Origin: Purshia tridentata
Taxonomy: Eukaryota > Streptophyta > Magnoliopsida > Rosales > Rosaceae
Direction of reading: 5' to 3'
DNA length: 64,000 bases
NCBI GenBank assembly: GCA_003254885.1
Contig: QANT01007259.1
Coordinates: 1-64,000, forward strand
Position numbers and translations under genes: made by a program. Below are positions 23,741 to 36,994 of this stretch, piece after piece; the stretch's first letter is position 1; the number at the start of each line of letters is the position of its first letter. Under the pieces are notes generated by a model that did not search any database, was not told the origin of the DNA, and saw only the letters and a list, made by a program, of their open reading frames with translations.

Positions 23741-24930
23741 CCTGATTAAAGTAAACACCAGAAAACAAATATGCTTTAGAAACCTACTATATACTCCTCA
23801 AATATCAAAGGATCACCTTTTTACACAATGAAATTGCAAATAAAGACCAATCCATTTGTTTCGTGGCACATAATAAATCTAAACGGTCATTTGAAATTTC
23901 TTCTTGTTCTTTCTTTTTTATTTTCCCTTCTTTATATGATCACAGAATATTCATTCATTCAAATCTCTCCATGTGTAATGTATACACTAAACAAGTGTAA
24001 GAATGAGTAGGCATAGCCTTCAAGCTGCCGAACTCATCAATTCACTGAATGAAGGGTCTAAATGCTATCCCCCACAACTAAACATCTTCAGCAAATCAAC
24101 TAGATTTAAATCCCACCATCTGGGTACTAGTCAAAATAGTATCTACCATTCTGCCTAACGGTAAAATAATACTTAGTTTTATTTTAGAAATTATTCTACC
24201 ATCCAGCTTAATAATATGTTAAGAACAAAGAAAAAAAACAAGAACAGAAAAAAAGAAAGAAAAAGAAAGAGTAAAGGTGAAAGAATAAGAAAGAGTAAAA
24301 ACACAGAAAAGGAGAATAATATTATTATAAAACAATTAACAAATAAAATTCCAGCAACAACGCTTCAAGCATGATCATTCAATTAAGAAAAACAGAATTA
24401 TAGCCAATAACAAAACCAAAATTGATCTCAAACAAACAACATAAAAAAAGAATGAAAAAACCCATATCAGAAAATCAAAATGTTATATAGTAAGAGACCA
24501 AAGATTACCAATTTGACAATCCTAAGACCAAGCCACCACACAATAGCAAAAACACACATAAACACAGATATATCTAAAGAAAGAGTGTGTGTGTGCGTAT
24601 TTTGGTACCTTTTCCAAACAGGTGGTGCTCAGCTAAGCAAGATTGATTGAATACCTGAAAAGGAAAGCAAATTTCTCTCAGAAAAATAAAGAAAGATCCA
24701 TCTGGGCAATGAGAGAACTATTGGGTTTGGAAGTTTTATTCATTTTTTTTTTTTCTCGTATTAGAAAACTTTCATACAGGGAAAGATCCAGTTTTCTGGG
24801 GTAGAATTTTGGCTTTGCAACCAGAGACTTGGTTGGTTTCTTTTCTTTTTTTTGAAAACGAAAACTTTTTTCTTTTTTTCGTAATGATTAAGGGTCGCAT
24901 ACAAACCTAAAAGAAACAAAGCGAGCGAGT
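23741..24930 (-). promoter_or_regulatory. NF-YC 5' leader with introns, and promoter
   Basis: A leader intron ends at 23742, one base upstream of the start codon. A probable non-coding exon lies at about 24610-24653 (acceptor CTTTTCAG, donor AAAAG before GTACC), with a second leader intron further upstream and a possible donor near 24905. The span is rich in A and T, with long A-rich and T-rich runs. Exon limits are inferred from splice motifs only. Confidence 0.45.
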
Positions 24931-26737
24931 GTTCGATTCTGACTCAACATTGTCAGAACCTTGAAATTTTATGGGAGTTTTTCTTTCTGACGGTTTTGCC
25001 CTTTGTGGAAGTTGATATTTACTGTAGGTGCAGGACAATTTCCGTAGGGGTGTCTGGAGAACATCACACGTTTTGGAACTATGATAACTTGTTGGATCCT
25101 GATCATTGATTGCTTTTTCCTTCTTTTGGATTGCTTTTTCCTTTTTTGGATTGCTTTTTCTCCACTTTTTCACTCAATTTTTATTTTAGTCTTGTATTAT
25201 AAATTTAGAAATTTAGGATTAAGTATCTAGTTTCAATACTTTTTTAGAAAATCAGTTTTGCATATTGAAATTTGGTATTTAAAGTCAATTAACCTTTATA
25301 AATTTGTAACGTTTTTAATAATTCTTAATTTGTAATATTAATTATACTTGGATTTGTAACAGTCTAACAGATGATTATGATTTCTATTTTTAATTATAAA
25401 TTTAAGACACTTCTAATTATTATAGAATTTATAATACATAAGAATGATTGAAATAAGTAAAATTAAATACAGTGTGGAACTCAAATCTTACCTTCATACC
25501 AGATCTATTGAGTTTTGTTTTTAAAGATGTATTGTGATAAAAGGAGTTGTTAATTAAAAGAGTTTGGATTAGACTGAATTATTATTTTAGAATGTACAAG
25601 TTTGATTTGGATTGAATTACTAGTACTAGAGTATTGATAATTTAATAACCAAATGTTGAGATAAACTTAACTCATGCTTCTATATGTAACTTTAATCTAT
25701 TTTAAAAACTGTTAACTCATGGCCTGCAAAATACATGATTTAGGACTTTATATTGGTTGGTGGGTTTTCTTTTAAATTGGTTTCTATTTTGATGTGTGAA
25801 AATGCTATGAATCGAAGAAGAAGTAGATATGCCATAGAAAATAGAAAATAAAAAATAAAAGTAGTTTTTTAGTATACTTGTGAAACTGCCCTTTTGTAGT
25901 CATGAAGTTCCTACTTTCTTATAAAGTAAATTATAAGAAGTCAACACATATGAAGATTGGTTTCATAAACCAAAAATCAATTGTCCCAATAATATGATTA
26001 ATACTATTTATATTTTTAATTTTGATTCATAATTTTAATGTTGATGTTGATAATGACCCTCATGGACAACTTAACAGTTAACAACCCCATCTCCCAACAA
26101 GAAAGAGAAAACCCAAATGGACCACTTGAGTTTTAATCGAAAACCCAAGTGGCCTACTCCCAACTTTGATATCCTAATTCAATAACATTCTAATGAGGAA
26201 TGTTGAGAAATTTGTGTAACTTCAAGACTAGATGTGAGTTTTGGACTTTTTGGTGTTTGATGTTTGGTGTTTGAATTCAGGTCCATCAACCATAACAGTT
26301 TTTCTTTTTTCTTTTTTCTTTTTTTAAGCGATAAATTGTCATTGCCATTTGGGGAAGTGGCACTAGAAGAGAAGGGGCACTGCCCAAATCATACATGCCA
26401 GCAGAAATATAATATTTGAGTCAAGTAATGAGTATAAAATTCCAATTACAAGAAGATTATTTTAACAATTCTAGTAGTCTAAAAGAATTTCATCTACCCA
26501 GTGTTGAAACAGAAAAAACAATTCAGCCTGTAAGCTACATATCCCTTTCATCTGGAAGAGGAGGGTGGCTAATTCTTCAAAATGCAATGTATTTCTTGAT
26601 CCATGACTTCTTAAATAATCAATTAATGATGCTTGTATATAGTTGGCATGACCAAGCTGAGATAACATATAGTAGCTCCATATATCCCCTGTTGCTTGGA
26701 TTTGTTGATGATAGACACAATCTTAATGGGTAAGGAA
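24931..26737. other. Long AT-rich intergenic stretch
   Basis: Very AT-rich DNA with no credible coding frame. A unit of about 19-25 bases ('ttggattgctttttcctt') is repeated three times at 25105-25161. Bases from about 26400 to 26737 are probably the 3' UTR of the CCX exchanger gene. No transposon ends were found. Confidence 0.5.
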
Positions 26738-29700
26738 TCACCCTGAAAACTTGGCAATAAGTAAGCTAACTGCCATAAAAATAACATAGAGACCAACAAG
26801 ACAGAATCCCCAGAACCTAGGCACCCGGAATCTGCACCATGTAATCACCAAGAGAGACCCCATCAGGCTCAGAAGCAAGAATACAAATGCGATCACAATA
26901 CCTACATGGAACTGAAGCACGTATGCTTCCGGATAAACATTGGATGTCTGAATCACCAAAGCTGTTCCGAGCCCAACAAGCATGTTAAACATTGGCCCAG
27001 CAAAACACCCAGCCATGGCCATTGCAGGGTGGCCTGCCTTGGCAACTGCAACATCAGCAACAAGATCTCCAACTGAATTTCCCCATGCAAGAACCGTAAG
27101 CCCAAGAAGTGAAGGTGGCAACTCCAGAAGTGCTCCAAGTGCAGCAAGGCAGTTCAGCAATTCTCCAGCAGTTGTGGATATCCAGAAGACACTCATAACA
27201 AATGCTATAAGCAATACAGGCATTTGCTCAATTTTTGGGGGCTCTTTCTCTATTATAAAATGAAGAAGTGCAAGAGAGGAGCTTGCCAAGAGTACTACAA
27301 ACCATAGGGGAAGATGGGTGTTGGAAAGGAGAAAAACAACGGGATGATTGAATGACATGAACGAGTTGCAAGCATATAGAAGTGCTAGAGGGCAAAGCGC
27401 AATATTGGCTGATGTGTAGAATCTGCTCCATTCAGAAGGTGCAGTTTGGGGAATTGTGAGCTTCAGAAGAAATGAGACTGGAAGCTCCCATGTTTTTGAG
27501 ATCTGCATATGAAATAAAGAGAGTTAATTAGTGCAATTTTAAAAAGAGGCAAATTGAGCTCAATCAGAATGTAAAGTTTCATGCTTTCTCCCAGTTCAAG
27601 AAGATTTTAAGAGATTTCAAAATGATATATGCAGTTTATCCCCAAGTCACCATGAAACTATTTGAGCAGATGCTTCTACAATTTGTATCACACGTCAGGT
27701 TTTTTAACTTTTCATATCTTGCACATTTCAACCTTCAGAATGAAGTATGCCCTCATTCAAGTTATTCTTGTTCAAAGAACAATTTTTTCTACTTTCCTGC
27801 ATCAGCATTGATTATATAAATGAACTCAACTCTAATTTCTCCACTCCTCACTTTTTATGTCCAAAAGTTTCACTAATTCAGAGGCTCAAACAATTTATTC
27901 AGCAATTTTCTGGAATAAGGCAAGGCAGATTTGATGATTGCTCGATCTGATCGGAATGAGAAAAATTAAAACAGTGAGCACACCTGGACATCAATATGAT
28001 ACCCAAACCGAGTTCACACACCTAGTTCAGCCAGATAAATATGCTACATAACGGTAGAAGAAACATCAGTGTTGTTTCCAGTCTCTTACATTTCATTCAA
28101 CTAAACTAATGAGCAAGTACAACAGCTGTTGCAACCGCTTCCATTTTGTAAAATGCTCATCTCCAGGATTTTAGGCACACCAGGCATAAGTAAAACAAGA
28201 TTTTATGGTAAAATCAGAATTTCAAATTCAATTCTCATTATTCTGGAATAGTCTTCCAAATAAAGGTACTCTAATTTCAATGTCATTCAATTTCGCAATT
28301 CCACGCAGACGAAGCTTCATCAAGTATAATAGAGTGATGACACAATTTAGCCGAGTGATGGTGTCATTAAAAATTCAAAGAGAAAGTACCATGAACAGTT
28401 CGTGATCCCAAAATAGTAACATCAGCTTAATTGCGAGCCCAAACTCAAACTCCAAATTGTGTCACACCTATAATTACAAGAACCTTATAACTATTCCCAT
28501 TCAGGAGATATTCTCAACTGTTATATGCTACTGAAAAAGAAATCCATGACAACTTTCACCTGCATTCTGCTACCCAAACCATTTGTTCAAAATGGGAAAT
28601 ACTTGGAAATGAAACCATGAGAACATAGAAATTTTAAGTGCTGAGCTAATTAGCAAGCTATATAAATATCATTCAACACAACACACATTTTCATCCACTG
28701 TCAAGTATTGTTTTTAGAGCATTATGTTACCAACAAACATACAAGGGGGAAAGAGTCTGATCTAATGCTCAAAAACATTTAACAAATATTGACACTAAGG
28801 CCACCTCTGAGAGCATTGCATTGAAATGAAAACCATATGTACACACAGATACACACATGTATAGAACACACAATATACCTAGAACTTGTCAAGAAAAAAC
28901 ACAAATTTTTCTCAAACTTACCATTCTAAGAGCTCGCCGGAACCCGAAACGAGGCTTCCCATCCTCTGAATTGTCCGAAACTCTTCCGATCTCGCAATCT
29001 GGTGCAACAAAATCCCTCTGAAATTCACTTTCTCCAACCAAACCCACCTGAACCCTACTCTTCTTTACCCCTCCAGCCAATCCCAAGTCCATCCAAAACA
29101 CCAACCCAACAAAAAACAAGTAAAACCCAACAAACCCAACAGCCTGCCACAGAAAAATCTCGGCACTGAGATACACATAGAACAAGAACAACGCTGCAAT
29201 CAGATAAAACAACACGTCCCTCACAAACGGTGCAGGATTCAGAGAAAAGGGTGCGGCGTAAATCGCCACGAATCCGACGACAAACGCCGAGACAAACGTG
29301 CCGGCCGAGAGAATTGCGCCGAACCCGGTTCTGTAATGGCCGCTGCGGACTGCCGCAACCGATGCGAACACGTCGGGAGCTCCGTTGCCGAGCGCTAAGA
29401 GCGTGACGGCCGCCATGCTCGGCGTTAAATTGAGGGAAAAAGTGAGCTTTGTGGTGACCAGAGAGAAGTGATCCTGTGCGGTCTTGATGAGGATGTAGAA
29501 GAGGAGGAGGAGAATGAGAGAGAGGAAAGAGAGAGATAAGAATGGGTTTTGGCTGAAGAGGCAAAAGTGGAGGTACAAGTAGTTGAAGAGGCCATTGGAG
29601 TGGGTTATGGAGGTGGAGGAGCAAGGTGGGTTGGTTGTGGTTGTTGTTGGGGTGGCGAGGAGGGACCTATGGTGGGTTATGGAGAATATGGAGGGGTAGT

Positions 29701-29806
29701 TTGGGGAATGTGAGTTTGGGGTTGTGAAGAGGAGGAAGAAGAGGAAGGTAGCGAGGAGTGTTAGTGAGAGAGTGCAAGTTCTGAAAGAGGAGAACGAGAT
29801 GGCCAT
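26738..29806 (-). CDS. CCX: Cation/calcium exchanger, CCX family (CCX4-like)
   Basis: A membrane antiporter of the K+-dependent Na+/Ca2+ exchanger-like group in plants, which moves Ca2+ or monovalent cations into vacuole or endomembranes in exchange for others. Two exons (minus): 28922-29806 and 26738-27502, joined across a 1.4-kb intron; total 1650 nt, 549 residues. About a dozen hydrophobic segments are visible, starting with a signal-like stretch at residues 10-28. Both alpha repeats that form the ion path are present: LALGNGAPDVFASVAA in the first half and VLAWGNSVGDLVADVA in the second. The short hydrophilic loop between the halves carries FGFRRALRM at the intron position. The Arabidopsis CCX4 gene (At1g54115) lies in the same broad region as NF-YC3, which fits this order. 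Confidence 0.92.
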
Positions 29807-30555
29807 GCCATTACCAAAAAGATCGCTCTTTTCTCTATTTAGCGCCCACTGTGCGTCTGTCTCTCCTGTGTTTTAAGAGGAGCACCTGTCTGTTTGATTT
29901 TGTTTATATTATTTGGCTCTCTTTTTTATTTGATTCTCCTCTTTGGTCAGTTGATCTTTAGGCTCTTTCACAGTTCACAGTTCACAGGTAGGCTCCAGAT
30001 GGATTCATTTTTGCTCATCATTGTCAGCATTATCACCACCAATCACCATGACTAGGTGAGCAAAAATGGACTCGGCTTCAATTCTTAACTTTTTTGGGTT
30101 ACATAATTACATTGGACAGAAAAACTCCTGAATTATGCTTTAATCATATTCCACTGTAAAAAATATAGGGGAGAGAGAGAGAGAGAGAACAAAAACAGAT
30201 TTTTTTTTTTTTTTCTTGTCAAGGGTAAATTTGTTTTCCTTATTTTTTCAGAAATACAAGTGGTACTATTAATTACTATTTAACTTGGGGCCCTGTAAGC
30301 GGTAAAAAATAAAAAATTGAGGCCCTGTAAGTTAAGTATTGATTTAATTGTTGCTTCAAAGTACTAACATGACTACTACTGAATTGAATATACATTTACC
30401 TCAAAATCACTGATATACTGTATAAATTAGGCATTACATCATCTGAAAGAGGCAAAGCGTCTCTGCATTGATATATTATTTCTGATTTACATAAACGAAA
30501 AACACAAGGATAGCATACCAAAATTATACTTTAATTAACAAGCCAAATGGACAGG
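29807..30555. other. CCX promoter and 3' flank of the Myb/SANT gene
   Basis: Contains the CCX upstream region. An inverted repeat with arms of about 11-12 bases sits at 30006-30069 (CATTTTTGCTCA and TGAGCAAAAATG, spacer about 40). A GA run lies at about 30172-30188, followed by a T-run. No gene is seen. Confidence 0.5.
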
Positions 30556-33500
30556 CTACCGGCGAAGTTTTCTAAATAACCATTTCCCTCGAGCTGTTAC
30601 ATCCATGGCCACAAACATCTTAGCTTTCCTATCATCTTCTAGAATTTGACAAGCTTCCAAGAAAAGCTCATCATTCATGTCAGGTACAGTTTCAAGTGCA
30701 GCAACAATGCGTTCTATTGAGCAGTAGTCTTTATCCTCTCCATTGCTGACCAACCCTTTTACCAAATGTGGTTTCTCATCCAAGGTTTCTTGTATCTCCT
30801 CCTTGATGATTCTTTGAACTTTTTTACTAGCTGAGTTGGACGAAGCTGCCGGTTTTCGCTTTTTTTGCTGATCAGGTATTTCATACTCCATGGCTGGGGA
30901 TTGCAAGTCACCAATAATCAAATCGATCCCCATTTTTTCCATTTCCATACCTGAAGAACTTGATCCTCCCTCAGGGACTTCATTACCATATATCATACTC
31001 AAATCATTGTAACTGTCAAAGATCCTATTTCCACATGCAATTGGATACGGTTGCTCCTGCAAAAATAACATATAAATATGAAAGCTACACATGTCACCAA
31101 CTGGATAGGTGTTTTCCGAGCCCCCAAAGATGTTCACTTTGTGCAAACACACACATACACACACACAAAACATGCATACAAATAATATTAATCCTCCATT
31201 AAATGTTGTGGGGCAGTAATTAGTAAAAATTAGGGAAACTCCTTTTGTCCTACGCAGCAATTAGTGAGAAAGACACGCACCTTAATATAAGCTTCCCATG
31301 CATCAGCTTCAGCAGTTATTGTTTCCTGAACTTCATCCCCTGCAAAACAGTTGCGATTGAGAAGATTTCTGACATCCTTATAGTCTTTCATCAAGCTGAG
31401 AAACTGATTTTTCAGAACATCTTTGTCACAATAAAGTCCAAATTTTTTATTGAATGACACAATCATCCAGGCCCAAGCTTACTCATTGAATGTAAAACCA
31501 GTTTTATTCCCTTTATGCAGCTGCTCTAACATGAGGTTAATAAAATAACGATCCATTGACTTTGTCCAACGTATCCTTGAAGGATCGATATAAGTAGGGG
31601 ATTGGTCATTTTCTTCAGCTACAATGTCTCAATAACTATAATTAGAAGAGAAACCATATATAGGATGTACTTGAGGTCATAGAATAATCCAAAACATTTA
31701 TCGTTTTAACAAAATCAATCTCTTTAAATTTATTTGAAATAAATTCATTCCATTACAATAATTCATAGAGAGTAGAGTGGAATAAAGCTATAGTATTTTC
31801 ATAACCTGCCCTTATCAGTTAGAGAGAGAGAGAGAGAGAGAGATAGAGAGGAGGGGCACCCACCGACATTAACTCCCAGATCATCATCCTTGGCATCCAT
31901 AGAGTGATTTGAAAAACTTTCCCTTTTAAGTTTGTTTGCATGTCCATATATCAAGTACAAATCATTGAAATTTGGCAGAGTTCTATTGCGGTATGATCGT
32001 GCATCAGGGTGCTCCTGCACAAATTACATGTGAGCTGCAAGCCTGCTATATACATACAAATTATGAATTCAACAATTCAACAAAAAGAAGCACCTTGACA
32101 TAAGCATCCCAAACATCATCATCAGCAGTTACCATCTGTTGCATTTCATCCCAAGCAAACACAGTCTGGTCAAGTAGAGTTTTCATATCATTGAATCGTT
32201 TCCTCAAATTTAAAAAACGACTTTTCAAGACATCTTTGTCATGCTGGGAACCAAATTCTGCACTGAACTTAGCAACCATATCCGTCCAGGCTAGTTTTCT
32301 GAATTGATGGTTAACCATAGTTCCATTGCGAACTTGCTCTAACATTAGATCAATGAAATACCGGTCCATTGGAGGTGTCCAATCAGTTCTCCTGTGATAG
32401 CTATTGTTATATTTGGCTGCTTTAGAAATTAGAGAAAAGAAAAAAGAAATCAATGCATGTATAAGGAAAATTTCAGTTCTCCAAAAGCTTAAGAGCGGGA
32501 GAAGGGGGGACTTATCAAAATAAAAACTCACCACCTCCGTTACATCCCAAGGATTGACCTGATTGGTTGTGCCTTTCATCAGAATTTAAAATTCCATAAA
32601 TCAAGCACAAATCATTATAGTTTGGATTCGAAGTGGTTCTGTATGATTCCACATCTGGGTGTTCCTACAGATTCCATATCTTAGTACTTATAAAAACTGA
32701 AGATTAAGACTCAAATGGATAGGTAATGCACCTTAATATAAGCATCCCAAACATCATCATATGCTGTGACCATTTGCTCTATTTCATCCCACCAAAATCC
32801 TCTCTGGTCAAGCAATACATGTATATCATGGTATTGCTTCTCTAAATTTTTGTAGCGACTCCTCAGAAGATCTTTTTCATGTTGTAACCCAAATCTCTCA
32901 TTGAACAATACAAGAACATCTACCCATGCTTGGTTGTCAAAAGAGTAATCAATTTTATTCACTCTCTGCAGTTGCTTCAACATAAGGTCAATGAGATAAC
33001 GGTCCATTGAAGGAGTCCAATTTATCCTCAAACATTCATCATTTACATGGCTCTGAATGTCTTCTCCTTCTATCCACCAAAATATTGTAAGTAAATGCAA
33101 CAGTAATCACTATTTAAGACATGCCTGCAAACAGGCATAAGTTATTTACAGGTTTTGTACCCATCCTAGTCTAGGCTATGTTCACTCTAGACATTGTGGA
33201 ATTTTGAATTGAGAGAGTTATATGAATTTTGGAAGACCTGAATATGGAAAATGATAATGAACAGATCACGGAAACATTTCTAATGGAAAATTGGTGATAA
33301 TAATTTTAGAGTGTATTACTGAAAATTATCAGGAAATCTCTGCAAGAGTTCAAAAGTATAAATCCATATTCTCAACAGATAAGAATTTGTGTAAATTAAT
33401 GAATTATACCAACAAAGAAAGTTACATAAGAAGATGATTAGTCCATATGAAAATTGGACTCTCCAAAAATTTGTCAAAATGGTGGAATGATGGTTTACTA

Positions 33501-35715
33501 GTAAAGAAAGAGAGTGCATAATAATGATACACAAGCAGTTTATATTATCTTACTAACTCAAGCTTGTGTAGGAGGCATTTGTACTCATTTTACTATCTTC
33601 AGATATCATAACTTGATATATACTCTTAGGAAGATCCAGCAAGATTATTTTAAAGTTCATAGCTGAACAAGAAACACACCTATCATTAAATCTTGGCCTT
33701 CACTGTCACGATCCTCGAAGTAAGCTGAATGACCATTACCAGAAAAAGAGTGGTCCTCCCTCTCTTCATCTACATGAATAATAAAACCCACTTATAGAAA
33801 TAATCAAACATATATTATAGTATGGTGTTATGGAAACTTGAACACATACTACAAATCCAAAATGTTAAACAGGTTTTTGTTTCTGGACTTGGTGAATTAA
33901 ATTAAATATTAACCTCTCCAACTGTACTATAAGATGTCATCTTCAAAATTTGTACCTTGATGCAAATGAGCAGGAAGCCCATTGCTAATTGCATTTCCAT
34001 ATATCAAGTTCAAATCTTGATAGTTCAGTAAGGGCTTCTTCCTATATAGTCGTGCATCTGGAAGTGCCTACATCAGCAAAGAGAAGTGTAAATATGTATA
34101 AAACTGAATGCTATCAAATAGATTGTAACAATATACCTGGATGTAGTTATTCCAAATATCATCATCAGCTACTATCATTTGTCGTTGTCCATCCCAATAA
34201 AATCCTGTTCTTGCAAGGATACTCCTGACATCAGTATAGTACTTCAACAATTTCTTATAGCGGCGTTTCAAGAAACTTGTTCCATATTGAGAACCAAATT
34301 TTGTGTTGAACAAGGTGACCATGTCTTTCCAAGCTTGTTTCTTGAATGTAGCATTGATCTGGTTTCCCTTCTTCAGTTGGTCCAGCATAAGCTTCACAAA
34401 AAATCGGTCCATGGCTGGTTTCCAATCTGATTTTGGTCGCACTTTACTTGTAGGGACAAAGCTATTCATTCCAACATCTTTATAAGAAATAAATAAGTAG
34501 ATTAAAATATGGCCCAGGACAGAATTGAATGAAGGAAAATTCTTGCAGCTGACCCCAAATAATTGAGAGAAGGCACTGTTGTTGTTAAAATATGTGAACG
34601 AAAATTTTGTTCACTAAGAACAGATAATGCCTGTGAATATGCAATATTATTAGCTAAGAGGGTAATGATATACTAAAACCCATTCTTCGGCAATAAGTTC
34701 ATAATTGGTTAGTTTGCTGTGACTTTCTGGTCGCACTTAATGGGAAAAAAATGAAGGAAAAATTTACTATTCCTTTTATCCAAGCATCTTGAGCTCATTC
34801 CAGCCACAGAGAGGACAAGTTTGCAAAAGAACTGAAAACAAATCATTTAAGAATTTAATTGAACTTTTAGGATTTACTTATGCATGTGAACAGAAAATTA
34901 TGGTTGACTACCTAAAGATGGGCTAAAGAGACATTAGCTCTATGCAATTCTGAGAAATTATGGAATGGCATTTAACTTTTTAAATCTATTAAGTTACTAG
35001 AGAGAGTAGACTTCCATCTATCTTTTGAATTTTCATAATCAGTTACATTGGGGAGACTTTTTTATGTCCCTGATTTAAAACCAACTTGACATATTTTAAT
35101 GAGTATGATAAAAGGTATCATTTCTGTAGGTCATTAAAAGGATTTAGAGACGCACCAAGATTCATTCCTTGAATGTCATCATCGTAATCTATATCATGAC
35201 TTGAAAGGCTGTATCTTCCATCTGCCTTCGTATGTGCATATATCAAACACAAATCGTTGAAGTTCACCAACGCTTTGTTCTTGTAGGATTGTGCATCTGG
35301 ATGAGCCTGCATGCAATACATTTCAATTAACTTTCACAAAAATGGAATATATTTAGAAGTACATAGATATTAAGTAAGGCACCTTGACGTAGGCATTCCA
35401 AGCATATCTATCAGCAATCACCATTTTCCGAGTGTTATCCCAAGAAAATCCATTCTGATCAAGAAGATTTTTTATGTCGTTGAATTGCTTCCACATGTTA
35501 GTGTAACGACTTTTCAAGATATTTACATCATATGGAGACCCAAAATTGGCGTTGAACATGACCAACATGTCATTCCAAGCTTGTTTGTTGAATGTATGAC
35601 CCATCCTATTTCCCCTATGCACCTGATCTAACATAAGATCAATAAAATAGCGTTCCATTGCTGGGGTCCAATTTGTCCTTGAGCGATCACCACTTGTTGG
35701 GTTTTGGCTGCCCAT
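30556..35715 (-). CDS. Myb/SANT-like (Myb_DNA-bind_3, LIMYB-type) multi-repeat protein with an in-frame stop
   Basis: Eleven coding exons (minus): 35383-35715, 35156-35306, 34137-34477, 33956-34067, 33680-33769, 32732-33069, 32532-32664, 32094-32419, 31864-32014, 31281-31618 and 30556-31056; total 2814 nt (938 codons). Five exons each encode one Myb/SANT-like domain (W-T-P[11 protein letters not shown] ... A-W-x-D-M ... F-G), and each is followed by a linker exon of the form HPDAxSYxxxxLxNFNDLxLIYG. The C-terminal exon is a conserved tail with a basic KKRKP segment and ends WLFRKLRR. Likely nuclear, DNA- or protein-binding, similar to Arabidopsis At2g24960. A TAA at 31481-31479 interrupts the fifth domain (codon 705) where other copies have CAA; the downstream frame otherwise stays intact. 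Start ATG at 35715 follows a leader-intron acceptor. Confidence 0.85.
31816..31843. repeat. AG microsatellite in a Myb/SANT intron
   Basis: A run of AG dinucleotides lies in the intron after the linker exon 31864-32014. Comparable CA (39472-39490, SPC22/23 intron) and TG (58972-58989, kinase intron) runs occur elsewhere in the window. Confidence 0.8.
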
Positions 35716-36994
35716 TACTTCCCTGCAATAATGAAATGTTACCATAACCATGAAAAACCGACCCCCACTCCTTGCCACCCCCTCTTCAGGGAATCACATA
35801 CAGTTTAATTGATTAGTTAAACATCGGTCAACCTAGTCATATTACTGCAATCCTTTGTACTAGAGATCAAATTCCAATTAGAGATCAACCAAGATAGTAT
35901 CTGAGAGAAAAATTGCATTTACTAACTGTTTTGTTTCATTAAAAAAAAAACAAAGGAAAAGGAAAAGGAAGTTTTCAATTATACACACCTTACTGTTTTC
36001 AGCTAACTTTGTGCCCAGTTATCAAATATCACATTAACATCAAAACGCAGCCAATGTAAAGCAAACAATCGGAGCTGAAAGTTAAGCTAATAAGCAATGA
36101 TACAAAACTTAGTTGAGCTAAGTAATCCTCATCCCGTTAAGTCCAATTTCAGTGGATTTTTTTTTTTTCTTGGGTTCCAATTAGTCGTAATTGTATAATG
36201 AAAGCATCTAATTTCTCATATTCTCTCACAATTCCTCAGCAACTAAACGGAAAGTACATCGAATTCAATAATTTTGATTTGATACAACAATTGTTCATAT
36301 GCACGTACATGTAAGTGTGGATACACAATGTACATCCAAGAGATTTCAGGGTTTGGTACCTTTGATTTCTCTGTCAGCGAAGAGAGAGAAGTAGGAGAAC
36401 TCTGGAACGATTTGACGGGTCTTTGAAGCTTACTACTATGGAGTATTGAGCCTCTTTATCGCTCGTTTGGATGTTTGCATTATCATATTCCTTGGGTAGA
36501 AATAGAATTACCGATTACGTGTTTTTTCTTAATGTTATTTGGGAATATTGGGCTGATTTCTTGTTGGTTTGGTTGGGCCATGGTCGGCCCACCAATATCA
36601 GTGTTTTTAATAAAATTTCTAAAAGGACTTACTATTTTGCTTACTAAACCCAACATGTTCACTATTAAATCAAACATTGAGGTCCTTCTACAATTTTACG
36701 CATTGTCCTTGGCTTTGCAAGAAAACATGTAATTACACAAACAAAAACAAAAAAAGACAGAGACAACAAGAAGTGCTTGGTTAACAATTAACACAATACT
36801 GTGTGGTTCCTGGCCAAAAAAAAGAGAAAAAGAACACAATATTGTGTGGCTACCAACAATACTGGACTATTAAACCAGAAGAAATAGTAAAACTAACACA
36901 ATTATTTCTTGATTTAAATACAATCATAGCCAAAAATTTCCCATACAAGGTCCAAACTTGTACACTGTTTCACTCTAAATCCAAAACCTCCTCC
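35716..36994 (-). promoter_or_regulatory. Leader intron and promoter of the Myb/SANT gene; 3' flank of the next gene
   Basis: An intron at about 35723-36359 (donor AAAG before GTACC, acceptor TATTGCAG) splits the 5' leader just upstream of the start codon. The promoter should lie right of about 36430. The rest is AT-rich, and the last few hundred bases up to 36994 are the 3' flank of the small unknown gene. No other coding sequence is seen. Confidence 0.45.
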
